Below are positions 47,842 through 56,030 of a stretch of DNA of 64,000 bases, in pieces. Source of the stretch: Pseudomonas sp. (GTDB taxonomy: Bacteria; Pseudomonadota; Gammaproteobacteria; Pseudomonadales; Pseudomonadaceae); NCBI RefSeq assembly GCF_017744435.1, contig NZ_JAGIBG010000001.1:99556-163555 (forward strand), in the 5' to 3' direction. The notes under the pieces were generated by a model, which was not told where the DNA came from, ran no database searches, and saw only the letters and a list, made by a program, of their open reading frames with translations. A program made the translations under genes and the position numbers. Within the stretch, counting starts at the first letter, position 1; each line of letters begins with the position of its first letter.

Positions 47842-48054
47842 CTAACGGATGCCTTGTTTCATACGAGCCTGTTGCGCATCCCAGTACTTCAGTGTTTCGG
47901 CTGGCAATGGATGAGGCGCGTCGACCCGCTCCGCCAGTTTGCTGGCAAAGTTGTGCGCCGACTCCTGAGTGGGAAAGGTAAAGGTCATGCCACAGGCATG
48001 CACCCGCCAGCGTGGCCGTCCCTGTACGCTGGCCTGTTCGATCTGGAAGTTCAT
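47842..48054 (-). CDS. Small cytoplasmic hypothetical protein
   Basis: 70-residue protein with MNFQIEQASVQGRPRWRVHA and HNFASKLAERV. The ATG at 48054 follows AGCAGGAG; a longer frame to 48111 has no ribosome site. It reads as a compact alpha/beta domain. Not recognised. It is 26 bases upstream of the VIT1-like gene on the same strand and could share its transcript. Confidence 0.6.
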   Translation of the reverse strand: MNFQIEQASVQGRPRWRVHACGMTFTFPTQESAHNFASKLAERVDAPHPLPAETLKYWDAQQARMKQGIR

Positions 48055-48250
48055 GTTGCGCTCCTGCTGCCAGGTAAAGCGCCACGGCAATGTTTTTCCA
48101 GCGTAGCGCACCTGTGCAGGTGCTCAACTAACCAATCATTATCAGCCGTCTTTTTACATTCACTTTGCATCTACCTAGCGCGATGGCGCAGGCGCCAGCA
48201 GCTGAAAAAAACCTGTGGAAGATGCCATTGACTGACAACTTGCAGAAGCC

Positions 48251-48267
48251 TCGATAGTCACTATCGA
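48251..48267. promoter_or_regulatory. Perfect inverted repeat in the gap before the lipoprotein gene
   Basis: TCGATAGT and ACTATCGA flank one base, about 85-100 bases upstream of the ATG at 48350. It is the only distinct feature of the 295-base gap 48055-48349 and could be an operator. Confidence 0.35.
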
Positions 48268-48349
48268 CAACACCAATTTCAATCCATCGCCAGCAATCAA
48301 TAACCTGACTCCATCGATTCCAAACAGCCGAATCCTGGAGCTTCCCCCG

Positions 48350-48601
48350 ATGAACACCACGGCCCGCCTGCTGCTCGCTGCCCTCACCGCCACCGCCATC
48401 GCCGTGCTCACCGGTTGCGCCAGCCACCCTGAACTGCGCCCCTACACCGCCGAGGAAACCCGCCAGCTGCAACTCGAGTCCATCCAGCGCCAGAGCCTGT
48501 CACTGGACGAGTACGAACTGCGCAAACGCGTCATCGAGCGTTCCGCGAGCCAGCGGGCGGTCACTGATGTCGCCGAGGCACAGCCTGCGATCAAAGGCTG
48601 A
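48350..48601 (+). CDS. Small lipoprotein
   Basis: 83-residue lipoprotein. The signal peptide ends in the lipobox LTGC with Cys23. The mature part is about 60 residues, charged and helical (YTAEETRQLQLESIQRQSLS). GGAG lies nine bases before the ATG. It stands alone before a VOC gene. Family not recognised; small lipoproteins of this kind are common in Pseudomonas. Confidence 0.75.
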   Translation: MNTTARLLLAALTATAIAVLTGCASHPELRPYTAEETRQLQLESIQRQSLSLDEYELRKRVIERSASQRAVTDVAEAQPAIKG

Positions 48602-48679
48602 GTTGAAAGACCGGATCAGCGCACTATCATGGCCCAGGCCGGACTGATCGCCTTCAGTCCCTGTCACCGAGGCTGGCCA

Positions 48680-49063
48680 ATGATCGATCGCCTGGACCAC
48701 CTGGTCCTCACCACCACCGATGTCGAAGCCTGCACCGATTTCTACACACGCGTGCTAGGCATGCACCTGGAAACCTTCGGCAATAACCGCCTGGCACTGC
48801 GCTACGGCAACCAGAAAATCAACATCCATGTACGTGGACATGAGTTCGAGCCCAAGGCGCATCTGCCGGTACCCGGTGCCCTGGATCTGTGCTTCATCAG
48901 CAAGGTCAGCCTGGAACAGGTGATCGCTCACCTGCAGAAGGTACAATGGCCAATCATCGAGGGTCCCGTTGCACGCACTGGCGCCACCGGCCCGATCCGC
49001 TCGGTGTACGTACGTGACCCTGACCTGAACCTGATCGAAATCGCCGAACCAGTCAGGGCATGA
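48680..49063 (+). CDS. VOC-family (glyoxalase-like) protein
   Basis: 127-residue vicinal-oxygen-chelate protein with two beta-alpha-beta-beta-beta modules: RLDHLVLTTTDVEACTDFYT at the start and SVYVRDPDLNLIEIAEP at the end, carrying the usual His and Glu metal ligands. The ATG at 48680 is chosen over an upstream 48629 start. Substrate unknown. It is unrelated in position to the itaconate cluster, which in P. aeruginosa contains a VOC gene. Confidence 0.85.
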   Translation: MIDRLDHLVLTTTDVEACTDFYTRVLGMHLETFGNNRLALRYGNQKINIHVRGHEFEPKAHLPVPGALDLCFISKVSLEQVIAHLQKVQWPIIEGPVARTGATGPIRSVYVRDPDLNLIEIAEPVRA

Positions 49064-49168
49064 ACTGCCCTTGACCAATGGTCGAGTAATGGCCACCCGC
49101 GGTAGCCTCCTGGCAGCCAACGCAGGTATCCTCGACCGCTCAAGCGCAAGCCTTCCAGGACGGTGACC

Positions 49169-49888
49169 ATGACCAGGCCCCTTCTGTTGCTGACGGTGGC
49201 CCTCCTCGCGAGCCCGGCACTGCACGCGCAACAGATCCAGCGCCAACTGGGCGCTTTCGACTTCAAGCTCGGCACCACGCCCTCGCGCAGCATGGCCCAG
49301 GGGCTGATCTCGCCGAGTGCGGTGGGCGCCTTCCACGGCGGCCTCGACCTCAGCCACCCCAGCGGTTGGTACCTCGGCCAGTACGCGCCGAGCATGGGTG
49401 TGACGCCCGACTCGACCCTGCGCCTGGACAGCTACACCGGCTACAAGCACCACTTCGACAGCACCCTGGGTTATGAAGTGGGCCTGATCCACTACAGCCA
49501 GCCGAATATCGCCGGCGCCGACAGCTTTGCCCTGTACGGCGGCGTCTCGGTACTGGGCAGCCGTTTCGGCGGCGCCTGGCGCGACAACCCGGGCAACCGC
49601 ACCGGCACGCTGTTCGCCGACTTCGGCCAGTTGCCGTTGCTCGATGCCGACCTGACCGTCAAGCTCGCGCACCACCGCCTGGGCACCCCCTTCACCATTG
49701 GCGACGGCAGCCAGATCAACGGGTTTTCCGACTGGTCGCTGGAGCTGTCGCGGCCATGGCTGGGCATCGACCTCAACCTGATCTACAGCAACTCCGACCT
49801 CAGCGGCAGCGGCTGCGACGCCTATGCCGGCATCAACACCTACTGCGAAAGCATGGTCACCCTCAAGGCCCAGCGCAGCTTCTTCTGA
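49169..49888 (+). CDS. TorF-family putative porin
   Basis: 239-residue exported beta-rich protein. The signal peptide ends near ALHAQQ. It has TorF-type features (LDLSHPSGWYLGQYAPSM and repeated aromatic strands) and ends in phenylalanine (AQRSFF), as outer-membrane barrels do. The ATG at 49169, eight bases after AGGA, is preferred to the GTG at 49163. A rho-independent terminator follows. Transported substrate unknown. Confidence 0.82.
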   Translation: MTRPLLLLTVALLASPALHAQQIQRQLGAFDFKLGTTPSRSMAQGLISPSAVGAFHGGLDLSHPSGWYLGQYAPSMGVTPDSTLRLDSYTGYKHHFDSTLGYEVGLIHYSQPNIAGADSFALYGGVSVLGSRFGGAWRDNPGNRTGTLFADFGQLPLLDADLTVKLAHHRLGTPFTIGDGSQINGFSDWSLELSRPWLGIDLNLIYSNSDLSGSGCDAYAGINTYCESMVTLKAQRSFF

Positions 49889-49911
49889 CCCCGCCTGAAA
49901 CACCTTTGTCC

Positions 49912-49945
49912 GGCCCGAGTCTCTCGGGCCTGTTGACAGTTTTTT
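49912..49945 (+). terminator. Terminator after the TorF-like gene
   Basis: An eight-base GGCCCGAG/CTCGGGCC stem with a three-base loop spans 49912-49930. A run of six T begins ten bases after the stem. Confidence 0.65.
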
Positions 49946-50043
49946 GCTGTCGGACTAACTTGCATGCAGCTCTGCACACATATGAGCATGCACCACTACA
50001 TGTTGCACCTTCCTGCCAAAAACAACGAAAACAGTGAGGTCAA

Positions 50044-50868
50044 ATGATGCTTCAGCGCCCGTTCCATTCCCTGAAAAGCCTCCTCGTCGCCGCCAGCCTG
50101 TGCGCCAGTGCGCTCGCCCAGGCCGGTGAAACCAGCGTCTGGCAAGACGTGCAGAAGGCCGGTGTACTACGCTGCGGTGCCGCCGTCGCGGCGCCCTACG
50201 TGATGCGCGATGCCCGCTCGGGCGACTACAGCGGCTACTTCGTCGACCTGTGCCGCGACTTTGGCGAGAAGGTCCTCAAGGTCAAGGTGCAGTTCGTCGA
50301 CACCAACTGGGACAACCTGGTCGCCGGCCTGCAGAGCGGCAAGTGGGACCTGGCCATGGCCCTGAACCAGACGCCGGAGCGTGCACTGGCGGTGGGTTTC
50401 AGCGTGGCCGCCACCGACTACCAGGTGTCACTGCTGGTCAACCAGGAAAACCCCAAGGTCGCTGAAGCCAAGGCCGACATCAGCACCCTGGACAAGCCCG
50501 ATGTGACCTTCGCGGTGATGTCCGGCACCGCCCAGGACAAGGCCATTTCCGCTGCCGTGCACACGGCGAAGATCATGCGCCTGCCCGGCATGGACGAAAC
50601 CCGCCTGGCGGTGATGTCCAAGCGTGCCGACGTGCTGGTCGACGCCAGCGACACCAATCACCTGTTCGCCCTGGCCAACCCCGGCTGGGCCCGCGAGATC
50701 CTGCCCAAGCCAGCCTTGGCCAAGCAGGGTGTGGCCTTCGGCGTGCGCCGCGACATCTCCCCGGCCGACCTCGAAGCGCTGAACATTTACCTGCGCCAGC
50801 GCCGTGACAGCGGCGATATCGACCAGCTGGTGGACAAGGCATCGATCCAGGCCAACGCCGCTCAATGA
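50044..50868 (+). CDS. Periplasmic amino-acid-type substrate-binding protein
   Basis: 274-residue SBP_bac_3 family binding protein. The signal peptide ends near ALAQAG, and the mature part shows VLRCGAAVAAPYVMRD, a two-lobed fold with GYFVDLCRDFG and KWDLAMALNQTPERA. No permease or ATPase is encoded nearby, so it is an orphan or works with a remote transporter. Two SDR genes follow after 20 and 14 bases, suggesting the ligand is also oxidised or reduced by them. An AT-rich promoter region with long gaps precedes it. Confidence 0.87.
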   Translation: MMLQRPFHSLKSLLVAASLCASALAQAGETSVWQDVQKAGVLRCGAAVAAPYVMRDARSGDYSGYFVDLCRDFGEKVLKVKVQFVDTNWDNLVAGLQSGKWDLAMALNQTPERALAVGFSVAATDYQVSLLVNQENPKVAEAKADISTLDKPDVTFAVMSGTAQDKAISAAVHTAKIMRLPGMDETRLAVMSKRADVLVDASDTNHLFALANPGWAREILPKPALAKQGVAFGVRRDISPADLEALNIYLRQRRDSGDIDQLVDKASIQANAAQ

Positions 50869-50888
50869 CCCACGCAAGGTGAACACAG

Positions 50889-51659
50889 ATGACTGACTAC
50901 TCACGCCCACTGGCTGGCCAGCATGTGCTGGTGACCGGCGGCTCTGGCGGCATCGGCGCGGCGATTGTCGAGCGCCTGGCCGACGAAGGCGCCCGTCCGC
51001 TGATCCACTATGGCCGCGACAGCCAGGGCGCCGAGGCGCTGCTGGCACGCATAGGCGGCAATGGCTGGATCGTTCAGGCCGACCTGTCGCGCGACAACGG
51101 CCCTGCCCGGTTGTGGCAGGCCGCAGTGGAACTGGCCGGCGGGCGCATCCACGGGCTGGTCAACAATGCTGGCATCCGTACCGAAGTGGCCCTCGACGCC
51201 CCTGCCGATGCCTGGCACGCCGCCTGGCGCCGGGAGTTCCAGGTGAACCTTTTCGCGGCCGCCGACCTGTGCCGCGAAGCGGTGCAGCATTACCGCAAGC
51301 ACGGCGGCGGGCGGATCATCAACATGGCCAGCCGCGCCGCCCAGCGCGGCTACGCCGTCGACGCCCTGCCCTATGGCGCCAGCAAGGCGGCGCTGGTCAA
51401 CCTGACCAAGTCGCTGGCCCGCAGCGTGGCCGCTGACGGCGTGGTGGCGGTGGCCATCGCCCCGGGCTGGGTCCGCACCGACATGGCCGAACAGTTCATC
51501 GCCCAGCACGGCGAGGCGGCGGCCGTGGCCGATATTCCCACCGGCCGCATGGCCAGCCCGGCGGAAATTGCCGAGCTGGTGGCCTTCACCTTGCGCCCGT
51601 CCCAGGCCTCGCTCAACGGCGCGACCCTGGACGTGAATGGCGGCAGCTACATCCGATGA
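50889..51659 (+). CDS. SDR-family oxidoreductase
   Basis: 256-residue FabG-like SDR with VTGGSGGIGAAIVERL, NNAGIRTEVAL, MASRAAQRGYAVDAL and the YGASKAA active site. It follows the binding-protein gene by 20 bases and precedes a second SDR by 14. Substrate unknown; a sugar or polyol would be consistent with the pair of SDRs. Confidence 0.87.
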   Translation: MTDYSRPLAGQHVLVTGGSGGIGAAIVERLADEGARPLIHYGRDSQGAEALLARIGGNGWIVQADLSRDNGPARLWQAAVELAGGRIHGLVNNAGIRTEVALDAPADAWHAAWRREFQVNLFAAADLCREAVQHYRKHGGGRIINMASRAAQRGYAVDALPYGASKAALVNLTKSLARSVAADGVVAVAIAPGWVRTDMAEQFIAQHGEAAAVADIPTGRMASPAEIAELVAFTLRPSQASLNGATLDVNGGSYIR

Positions 51660-51673
51660 ATCAGGAGACGACC

Positions 51674-52429
51674 ATGCACAGGTTCGAGAACAAAGTGGCC
51701 ATCGTCACCGGCGCGGCCGGCGGCATTGGCTCGGCCATCGCCATGCGCCTGGCCAGCGAAGGTGCGACGGTGGTGATCAGCGACGTCAACCTGCAGGCGG
51801 CGCAAGCCGTGGCCGAAGGCATCCAGGAGGAAGGCGGCAAGGCCCTGGCGATTGCCGCGGACATTGCCCAGGGCGATGCCTGCCGGGCACTGGTGGCGGA
51901 CGTGGCAGAGCGCCTGGGGCGTATCGATATCCTGGTCAACAATGCCGGGGTCAACCGGCGCGGCAACTTGCTCGCACTGAGCGAAGATGACTGGCACAGC
52001 AGCTTTGCGATCAACCTCGACGCCATGTTCCACCTGTGCCGGGCGGTGCTGCCGATCATGATCGAAGCCGGTGCCGGCGCCATCGTCAACACCGCATCGC
52101 AGTGGGGGCTGTACCCGGCGCCGGGGCATATCGCCTACAACGTGACCAAGGCTGCGGTCGCGTCCTTCACCCAGAACCTGGCGCGCGATTATGCGCCGCA
52201 CAACATCCGGGTGAATGCCGTATGCCCTGGCGAGATCCATACCCCGATGCTCGAAGCCGGCGTGCGTCGCGCCGGCAAGACCATCGCCGACCTGGACCGG
52301 ATGGTGCCGTTCGGGCGCATCGGCAAGCCTGAAGAAGTGGCCGCACTGGTGGCGTTCCTGGCCTCGGACGAAGCCGCATTCATGTGCGGTTCGCTGGTGG
52401 AGATCACCGGGGCGCAGGCCGTGGGCTGA
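51674..52429 (+). CDS. SDR-family oxidoreductase
   Basis: 251-residue SDR. NAD(P) motif VTGAAGGIGSAIAMRL, NNAGVNRRGNLL, NTASQWGLYPAPGHIA and the YNVTKAA active site are present. The ATG at 51674 follows CAGGAGACGACC; an alternative ATG at 51656 overlaps the previous stop but has no site. It ends the three-gene unit and overlaps the convergent EamA gene by 26 bases. Confidence 0.87.
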   Translation: MHRFENKVAIVTGAAGGIGSAIAMRLASEGATVVISDVNLQAAQAVAEGIQEEGGKALAIAADIAQGDACRALVADVAERLGRIDILVNNAGVNRRGNLLALSEDDWHSSFAINLDAMFHLCRAVLPIMIEAGAGAIVNTASQWGLYPAPGHIAYNVTKAAVASFTQNLARDYAPHNIRVNAVCPGEIHTPMLEAGVRRAGKTIADLDRMVPFGRIGKPEEVAALVAFLASDEAAFMCGSLVEITGAQAVG

Positions 52430-53294
52430 CCGGCAGCAGCGCCAGTGCCACGCCACCGAGCACCACCAGCGAGGCGAGCAGCAGGCGCAGCGACATCGGC
52501 TCGCCGATCAGCACCACCCCGCCCAGCGCGGCGATGACCGGCACACTGAGCTGCATCGTCGCCGCCTGCTGGGCACTGACCTGCTTCACCACCCCGTACC
52601 ACACCGCATAGCCCGCACCGGAGGCCAGCACACCCGAGGCCAGGGCGTACAGCAACCCTGCCGGGCTGACATGGGTGCGCGCCAGTGCCAGCATGACCAC
52701 GCCCAGCACCAACAGCAGCGGCAGACTGCGGACGAAATTGCCGGCGGTGTCGGCCAGCGGATTGGGCGAACCTTTACCCAGCAGCGAATAAGCGCCCCAG
52801 GCCACGCCGGATGCCGCCATCACCAGGGCACTGAGCAGCGGGGGCGCTTCTGCACCGGGCAACAGCAGCAAGACCAGGCCAGCGAACGCGATCAGCATGC
52901 CCAGCAAGGTACGTGCGCTGAGGCGCTCGCCCCTGAGCCAGGCGACGGCGAACATGGTGATCTGCACGGCACCGAACAGCACCAGGGCACCGACGCCGGC
53001 CCCCAGCTGCAGGTAGGCCACGGAAAACAGGTAGGCATAGAGGTACAACGCCAGCCCGCCCTTCCAGCTACCCCCCAGGGCCATACCCGGCTTGCGCAGG
53101 CGAATCAGCAGGAGCAGAAACGCCGCCCCGCTGGCCAGGCGCACCACGGTGAACGACTCGGCATCGATCGCCCCATCGCGCAGGGCCAGGCGGCAGAAAA
53201 TCGAGTTGGCGGCGAAAGCCACCAGGCTGAACAGCGCTGGCCAGAGCCAGGATTTGTTGCCTTGACCGGCGATGGCGGTAGTGCGGGCACTCAT
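52404..53294 (-). CDS. EamA/DMT-superfamily transporter
   Basis: 296-residue drug/metabolite transporter with ten predicted helices in two EamA repeats. The first repeat starts WPALFSLVAFAANSIFCRLA and the second GVAWGAYSLLGKGS. The ATG at 53294 follows AGAGGTGACC; a longer frame to 53495 crosses the REP element. It overlaps the SDR gene convergently and is divergent from the cupin gene. Probably exports an amino acid or metabolite. Confidence 0.88.
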   Translation of the reverse strand: MSARTTAIAGQGNKSWLWPALFSLVAFAANSIFCRLALRDGAIDAESFTVVRLASGAAFLLLLIRLRKPGMALGGSWKGGLALYLYAYLFSVAYLQLGAGVGALVLFGAVQITMFAVAWLRGERLSARTLLGMLIAFAGLVLLLLPGAEAPPLLSALVMAASGVAWGAYSLLGKGSPNPLADTAGNFVRSLPLLLVLGVVMLALARTHVSPAGLLYALASGVLASGAGYAVWYGVVKQVSAQQAATMQLSVPVIAALGGVVLIGEPMSLRLLLASLVVLGGVALALLPVSPRPAPR

Positions 53295-53391
53295 GGTGTG
53301 GTCACCTCTGAGATGGAATTTCTTGTTTGTGGGTGTTTTAAAGCCTTTATCGAGATCCCACAACACCGGATCATAGATGGGTGCCTGTACT

Positions 53392-53484
53392 GGCCCTTTC
53401 GCGGGCACGCCCGCTCCCACAGGTACTGCGCAAGATTCGAACGCTGTGGAATCCTGTGGGAGCGGGCTTGCCCGCGAAAGAGCC
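53392..53484. repeat. REP pair (P. putida type)
   Basis: Two inverted REP units, with TTCGCGGGCACGCCCGCTCC on one side and GGAGCGGGCTTGCCCGCGAA on the other, separated by about 35 bases. It lies between the EamA and cupin genes and would fold into a long hairpin. Confidence 0.85.
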
Positions 53485-53518
53485 GCTACAGCCAACCATC
53501 GATGCCAGGAAAAACGCC

Positions 53519-54160
53519 ATGCTCCCAGACCGCCTGAACGCCGACCTGACCCTGCCCGCCATCATGCACGGTGCCGACCTGCCCTGGCTGGCCAGCCCGC
53601 TGCCTGGTGTCGAACGCCGCCCGCTGTTTCGCATCGGCGGCGAGAAGGCCCGCGCCACCAGCCTGGTGCGCTATGCCCCCGGCAGCCACTTCAGCGCCCA
53701 CCAGCACCCGGGCGGCGAAGAATTCGTGGTGCTGGAAGGCGTGTTCGAGGATGAGCGCGGCCGTTATCCGGTTGGCAGCTATGTACGCAACCCGCCGGGT
53801 AGCGCTCACGCGCCGAAGTCGAGCGAAGGCTGCACGATCTTCGTCCGCCTGCAGCAGTTTCACCCTGAAGATGATCAGCAACTGGTTGCCACGTTATCGG
53901 TTAAGGGCGACCAGGTACTGTTCTCGAACGCTCATGAACAGGTGTATCTCAAGCACCTGCAGCCCGGCGCCCCTATCCATCTGGAAAATCCCCGTGGCCT
54001 TGAATGCCTGCTTCTGCAAGGCAGCCTGCACGGCACGGAGTTCAGCCTTCATTCGCTGAGCTGGATGCGCCTACCAACGGGCACAGACATGCAGGCCTGT
54101 GCCGGGCCGAATGGCGCACGCTTGTGGCTCAAGGACGCACCGCCCTCTCTAGGTCTCTGA
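53519..54160 (+). CDS. Cupin-domain protein (ChrR-like)
   Basis: 213-residue protein with two cupin domains, the first metal-binding with HFSAHQHPGGEEFVVLEG (two His and a Glu). The second part (ECLLLQGSLHGTEFSLHSL) has cupin-like strands. It resembles the ChrR anti-sigma cupin domain, but no sigma-factor gene is adjacent, so regulatory function is not implied. The ATG at 53519 follows CCAGGA. It overlaps the RipR gene convergently by 12 bases. Confidence 0.8.
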   Translation: MLPDRLNADLTLPAIMHGADLPWLASPLPGVERRPLFRIGGEKARATSLVRYAPGSHFSAHQHPGGEEFVVLEGVFEDERGRYPVGSYVRNPPGSAHAPKSSEGCTIFVRLQQFHPEDDQQLVATLSVKGDQVLFSNAHEQVYLKHLQPGAPIHLENPRGLECLLLQGSLHGTEFSLHSLSWMRLPTGTDMQACAGPNGARLWLKDAPPSLGL

Positions 54161-55042
54161 TACCGGCATCAACGTCGCAATCAACGCCCGCACCGTCCCC
54201 GGCAGCGCATCCAGCTCCCGCACCAGGATGCTCCGCTCGCGCACCGCCCAGGGTTCATCCAGGCTGATGGTCACCAGTTCCATGGTCTGGCTGTGCCGCA
54301 GCGCTGCCGACTCGGGGATGATGCCGATGCCCACCCCCGCCTCCACCAGCCGGCAGATCGCCTCGAAGCTCGACAGCTGGATACGCAGCGACAGGTTCAG
54401 GCCCATGCGCTCGACATGGTCCCGCAGGAAGCTCAGCAAGGTGCTGCCGTCGTGCAGGCCGATATGCTGGAAGTCCAAGGTCTGTTTCAAGGTCACCGTC
54501 TTGCGCCCTGCCAGTTCATGGCTGGCCGGCACGATCAGCACCAGGCGGTCGGTGCTGAAGTGCATCACCTGCAAGCCGCTGGCCTCCACGGGCCCTGCGA
54601 TGATGCCCATGTCGCTGCTGCCGTCGAGCACGCCGCGCACGATATCCCGCGACAGGCGCTCCTGCAGGTCGACGGTCACCCCGGGGCGCTTGGCCATGAA
54701 GCCGGCCAGCACTTCGGGCAGGAACTCGGTGACGGCAGTGGTGTTGGCGAAGATGCGGATATGCCCGGCCAGGTCGGTGCCGAACTGGGTGAACTCGGCT
54801 TTCAGGTAGTCGACCTGGCGCATGATCAGGCGGGCATGCATGAGCAGTTTATGCCCCGCCGGGGTCAGTTCGACGCCGCGGCTGTCGCGGTACAGCAGGC
54901 GCGTGTCGAGCTGGGCTTCGAGGGCCTTGATCCGCGCGCTGGCGGCGGCCGGCGAAAGGAACGCCCGGCGCGCACCCTGGGTCAGGCTCGGCGATTCGCC
55001 GATATGGATGAAAAGCCGCAGGTCTGCCAGGTCGAAATGCAT
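54149..55042 (-). CDS. ripR: LysR-family regulator of the itaconate cluster (RipR-like)
   Basis: 297-residue LysR regulator with LTQGARRAFLSPAAASARIK as HTH. It is divergent from the MaoC-type hydratase gene across 126 bases. In P. aeruginosa the LysR gene next to the ict-ich-ccl operon (RipR) activates it with itaconate or a derivative. A 28-bp block upstream of the hydratase gene recurs before the TRAP transporter genes, as expected for the binding site of this protein. Order and strand match PA0877-PA0886 as I recall it. Confidence 0.82.
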   Translation of the reverse strand: MHFDLADLRLFIHIGESPSLTQGARRAFLSPAAASARIKALEAQLDTRLLYRDSRGVELTPAGHKLLMHARLIMRQVDYLKAEFTQFGTDLAGHIRIFANTTAVTEFLPEVLAGFMAKRPGVTVDLQERLSRDIVRGVLDGSSDMGIIAGPVEASGLQVMHFSTDRLVLIVPASHELAGRKTVTLKQTLDFQHIGLHDGSTLLSFLRDHVERMGLNLSLRIQLSSFEAICRLVEAGVGIGIIPESAALRHSQTMELVTISLDEPWAVRERSILVRELDALPGTVRALIATLMPVSET

Positions 55043-55080
55043 GGGGAGGTCCGGTCGAGGCGTTGGCGTTCAGCATACAT

Positions 55081-55108
55081 GAACGCTGCCTTACACAAAT
55101 GCAAATTC
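55081..55108 (+). promoter_or_regulatory. Candidate RipR operator, enzyme-operon copy
   Basis: The block beginning GAACGCTGCCTTACACAAAT shares 24 of 28 bases with 60717-60744 before the TRAP genes. It lies 61-88 bases upstream of the hydratase start, inside the divergent LysR region. The repeat itself is seen; RipR binding is inferred. Confidence 0.6.
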
Positions 55109-55168
55109 ACAGAATGCCGGGCGCCTCGCATGATCGGCCCATAACAACAAATGCAGAGGCCCATGGTT

Positions 55169-56008
55169 ATGACTGCTTCCCCCCCGCCCATCGACTACAG
55201 CGCCTGGATCGGCCGCACCGAAGAAGCCGTCGATGAGCTCAGCCGCAACCTGATCAAGCGCATCGCCGCCACCTTCGGCGAAACCGCCCCCGCCGCCGGC
55301 CAACCGCTGCCTCCGCTGTGGATGTGGTGCTTCTTCCAGGAGCCGCTGGCCGAATCGCAACTGGGCACAGACGGCCACCCGGCACGCGGCGGCTTCCTGC
55401 CCCCGGCCGACAACCGCAACCGCATGTGGGCCGGCGGCCGGGTCGAGTTCATCGCGCCGCTCAAGGTCGGCGCCGAAGCCCATCGCCTGTCGACCATCCT
55501 GCACATCGAGGAGAAGCACGGCCGCACTGGCGCCCTGCTGTTCGTCACCGTGCGTCACGACTATTCGCAACACGGCCAGCTGTGCGTGCGCGAGGAGCAG
55601 GACATCGTCTACCGCGAGCCCAACCCGCCCAAGCTCGACAGCGCCCCGGCCGACGCGCCGGCCGACTGGAGCGAGGCGGTCACGCCGACGCCGACGCTGC
55701 TGTTCCGTTATTCAGCCGTGACCTTCAACGGCCACCGCATCCACTACGACTTCCCTTACGTCAGTGAAACCGAAGGCTACGCCGGCCTGGTCGTGCACGG
55801 CCCGATGATTGCCACCTTGAACCTGCGCGCATTCATCCGCGCCAACCCCGACAAGCAGGTGCGCCACTTCGCCTACCGCGGCGTACGCCCGCTGACCGTG
55901 CCGACTCCGTTCGAAGTGGCCGGGCGCATCAGCGCGCCAGGCCAGGCCCAGCTGTGGGCCGGCAATGCCGCTGGCGTAGCGCAGAGCGCCGATGTGCTTT
56001 TCGACTGA
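55169..56008 (+). CDS. ich: Itaconyl-CoA hydratase (MaoC/HTD2-like)
   Basis: 279-residue hot-dog-fold hydratase. The N-terminal FAS1-like dehydratase region has WMWCFFQEPLAESQLGTDGH and the C-terminal half carries the MaoC-type FNGHRIHYDFPYVSETEGYA motif with the catalytic His/Asp. Family relatives include mesaconyl-C4-CoA hydratase and P. aeruginosa Ich, which adds water to itaconyl-CoA giving citramalyl-CoA. I chose the ATG at 55169, nine bases after AGAGG, over upstream ATGs at 55151 and 55163. It is the first gene of the enzyme operon. Confidence 0.82.
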   Translation: MTASPPPIDYSAWIGRTEEAVDELSRNLIKRIAATFGETAPAAGQPLPPLWMWCFFQEPLAESQLGTDGHPARGGFLPPADNRNRMWAGGRVEFIAPLKVGAEAHRLSTILHIEEKHGRTGALLFVTVRHDYSQHGQLCVREEQDIVYREPNPPKLDSAPADAPADWSEAVTPTPTLLFRYSAVTFNGHRIHYDFPYVSETEGYAGLVVHGPMIATLNLRAFIRANPDKQVRHFAYRGVRPLTVPTPFEVAGRISAPGQAQLWAGNAAGVAQSADVLFD

Positions 56009-56030
56009 TACCTGACAGGGAACACCCCCA

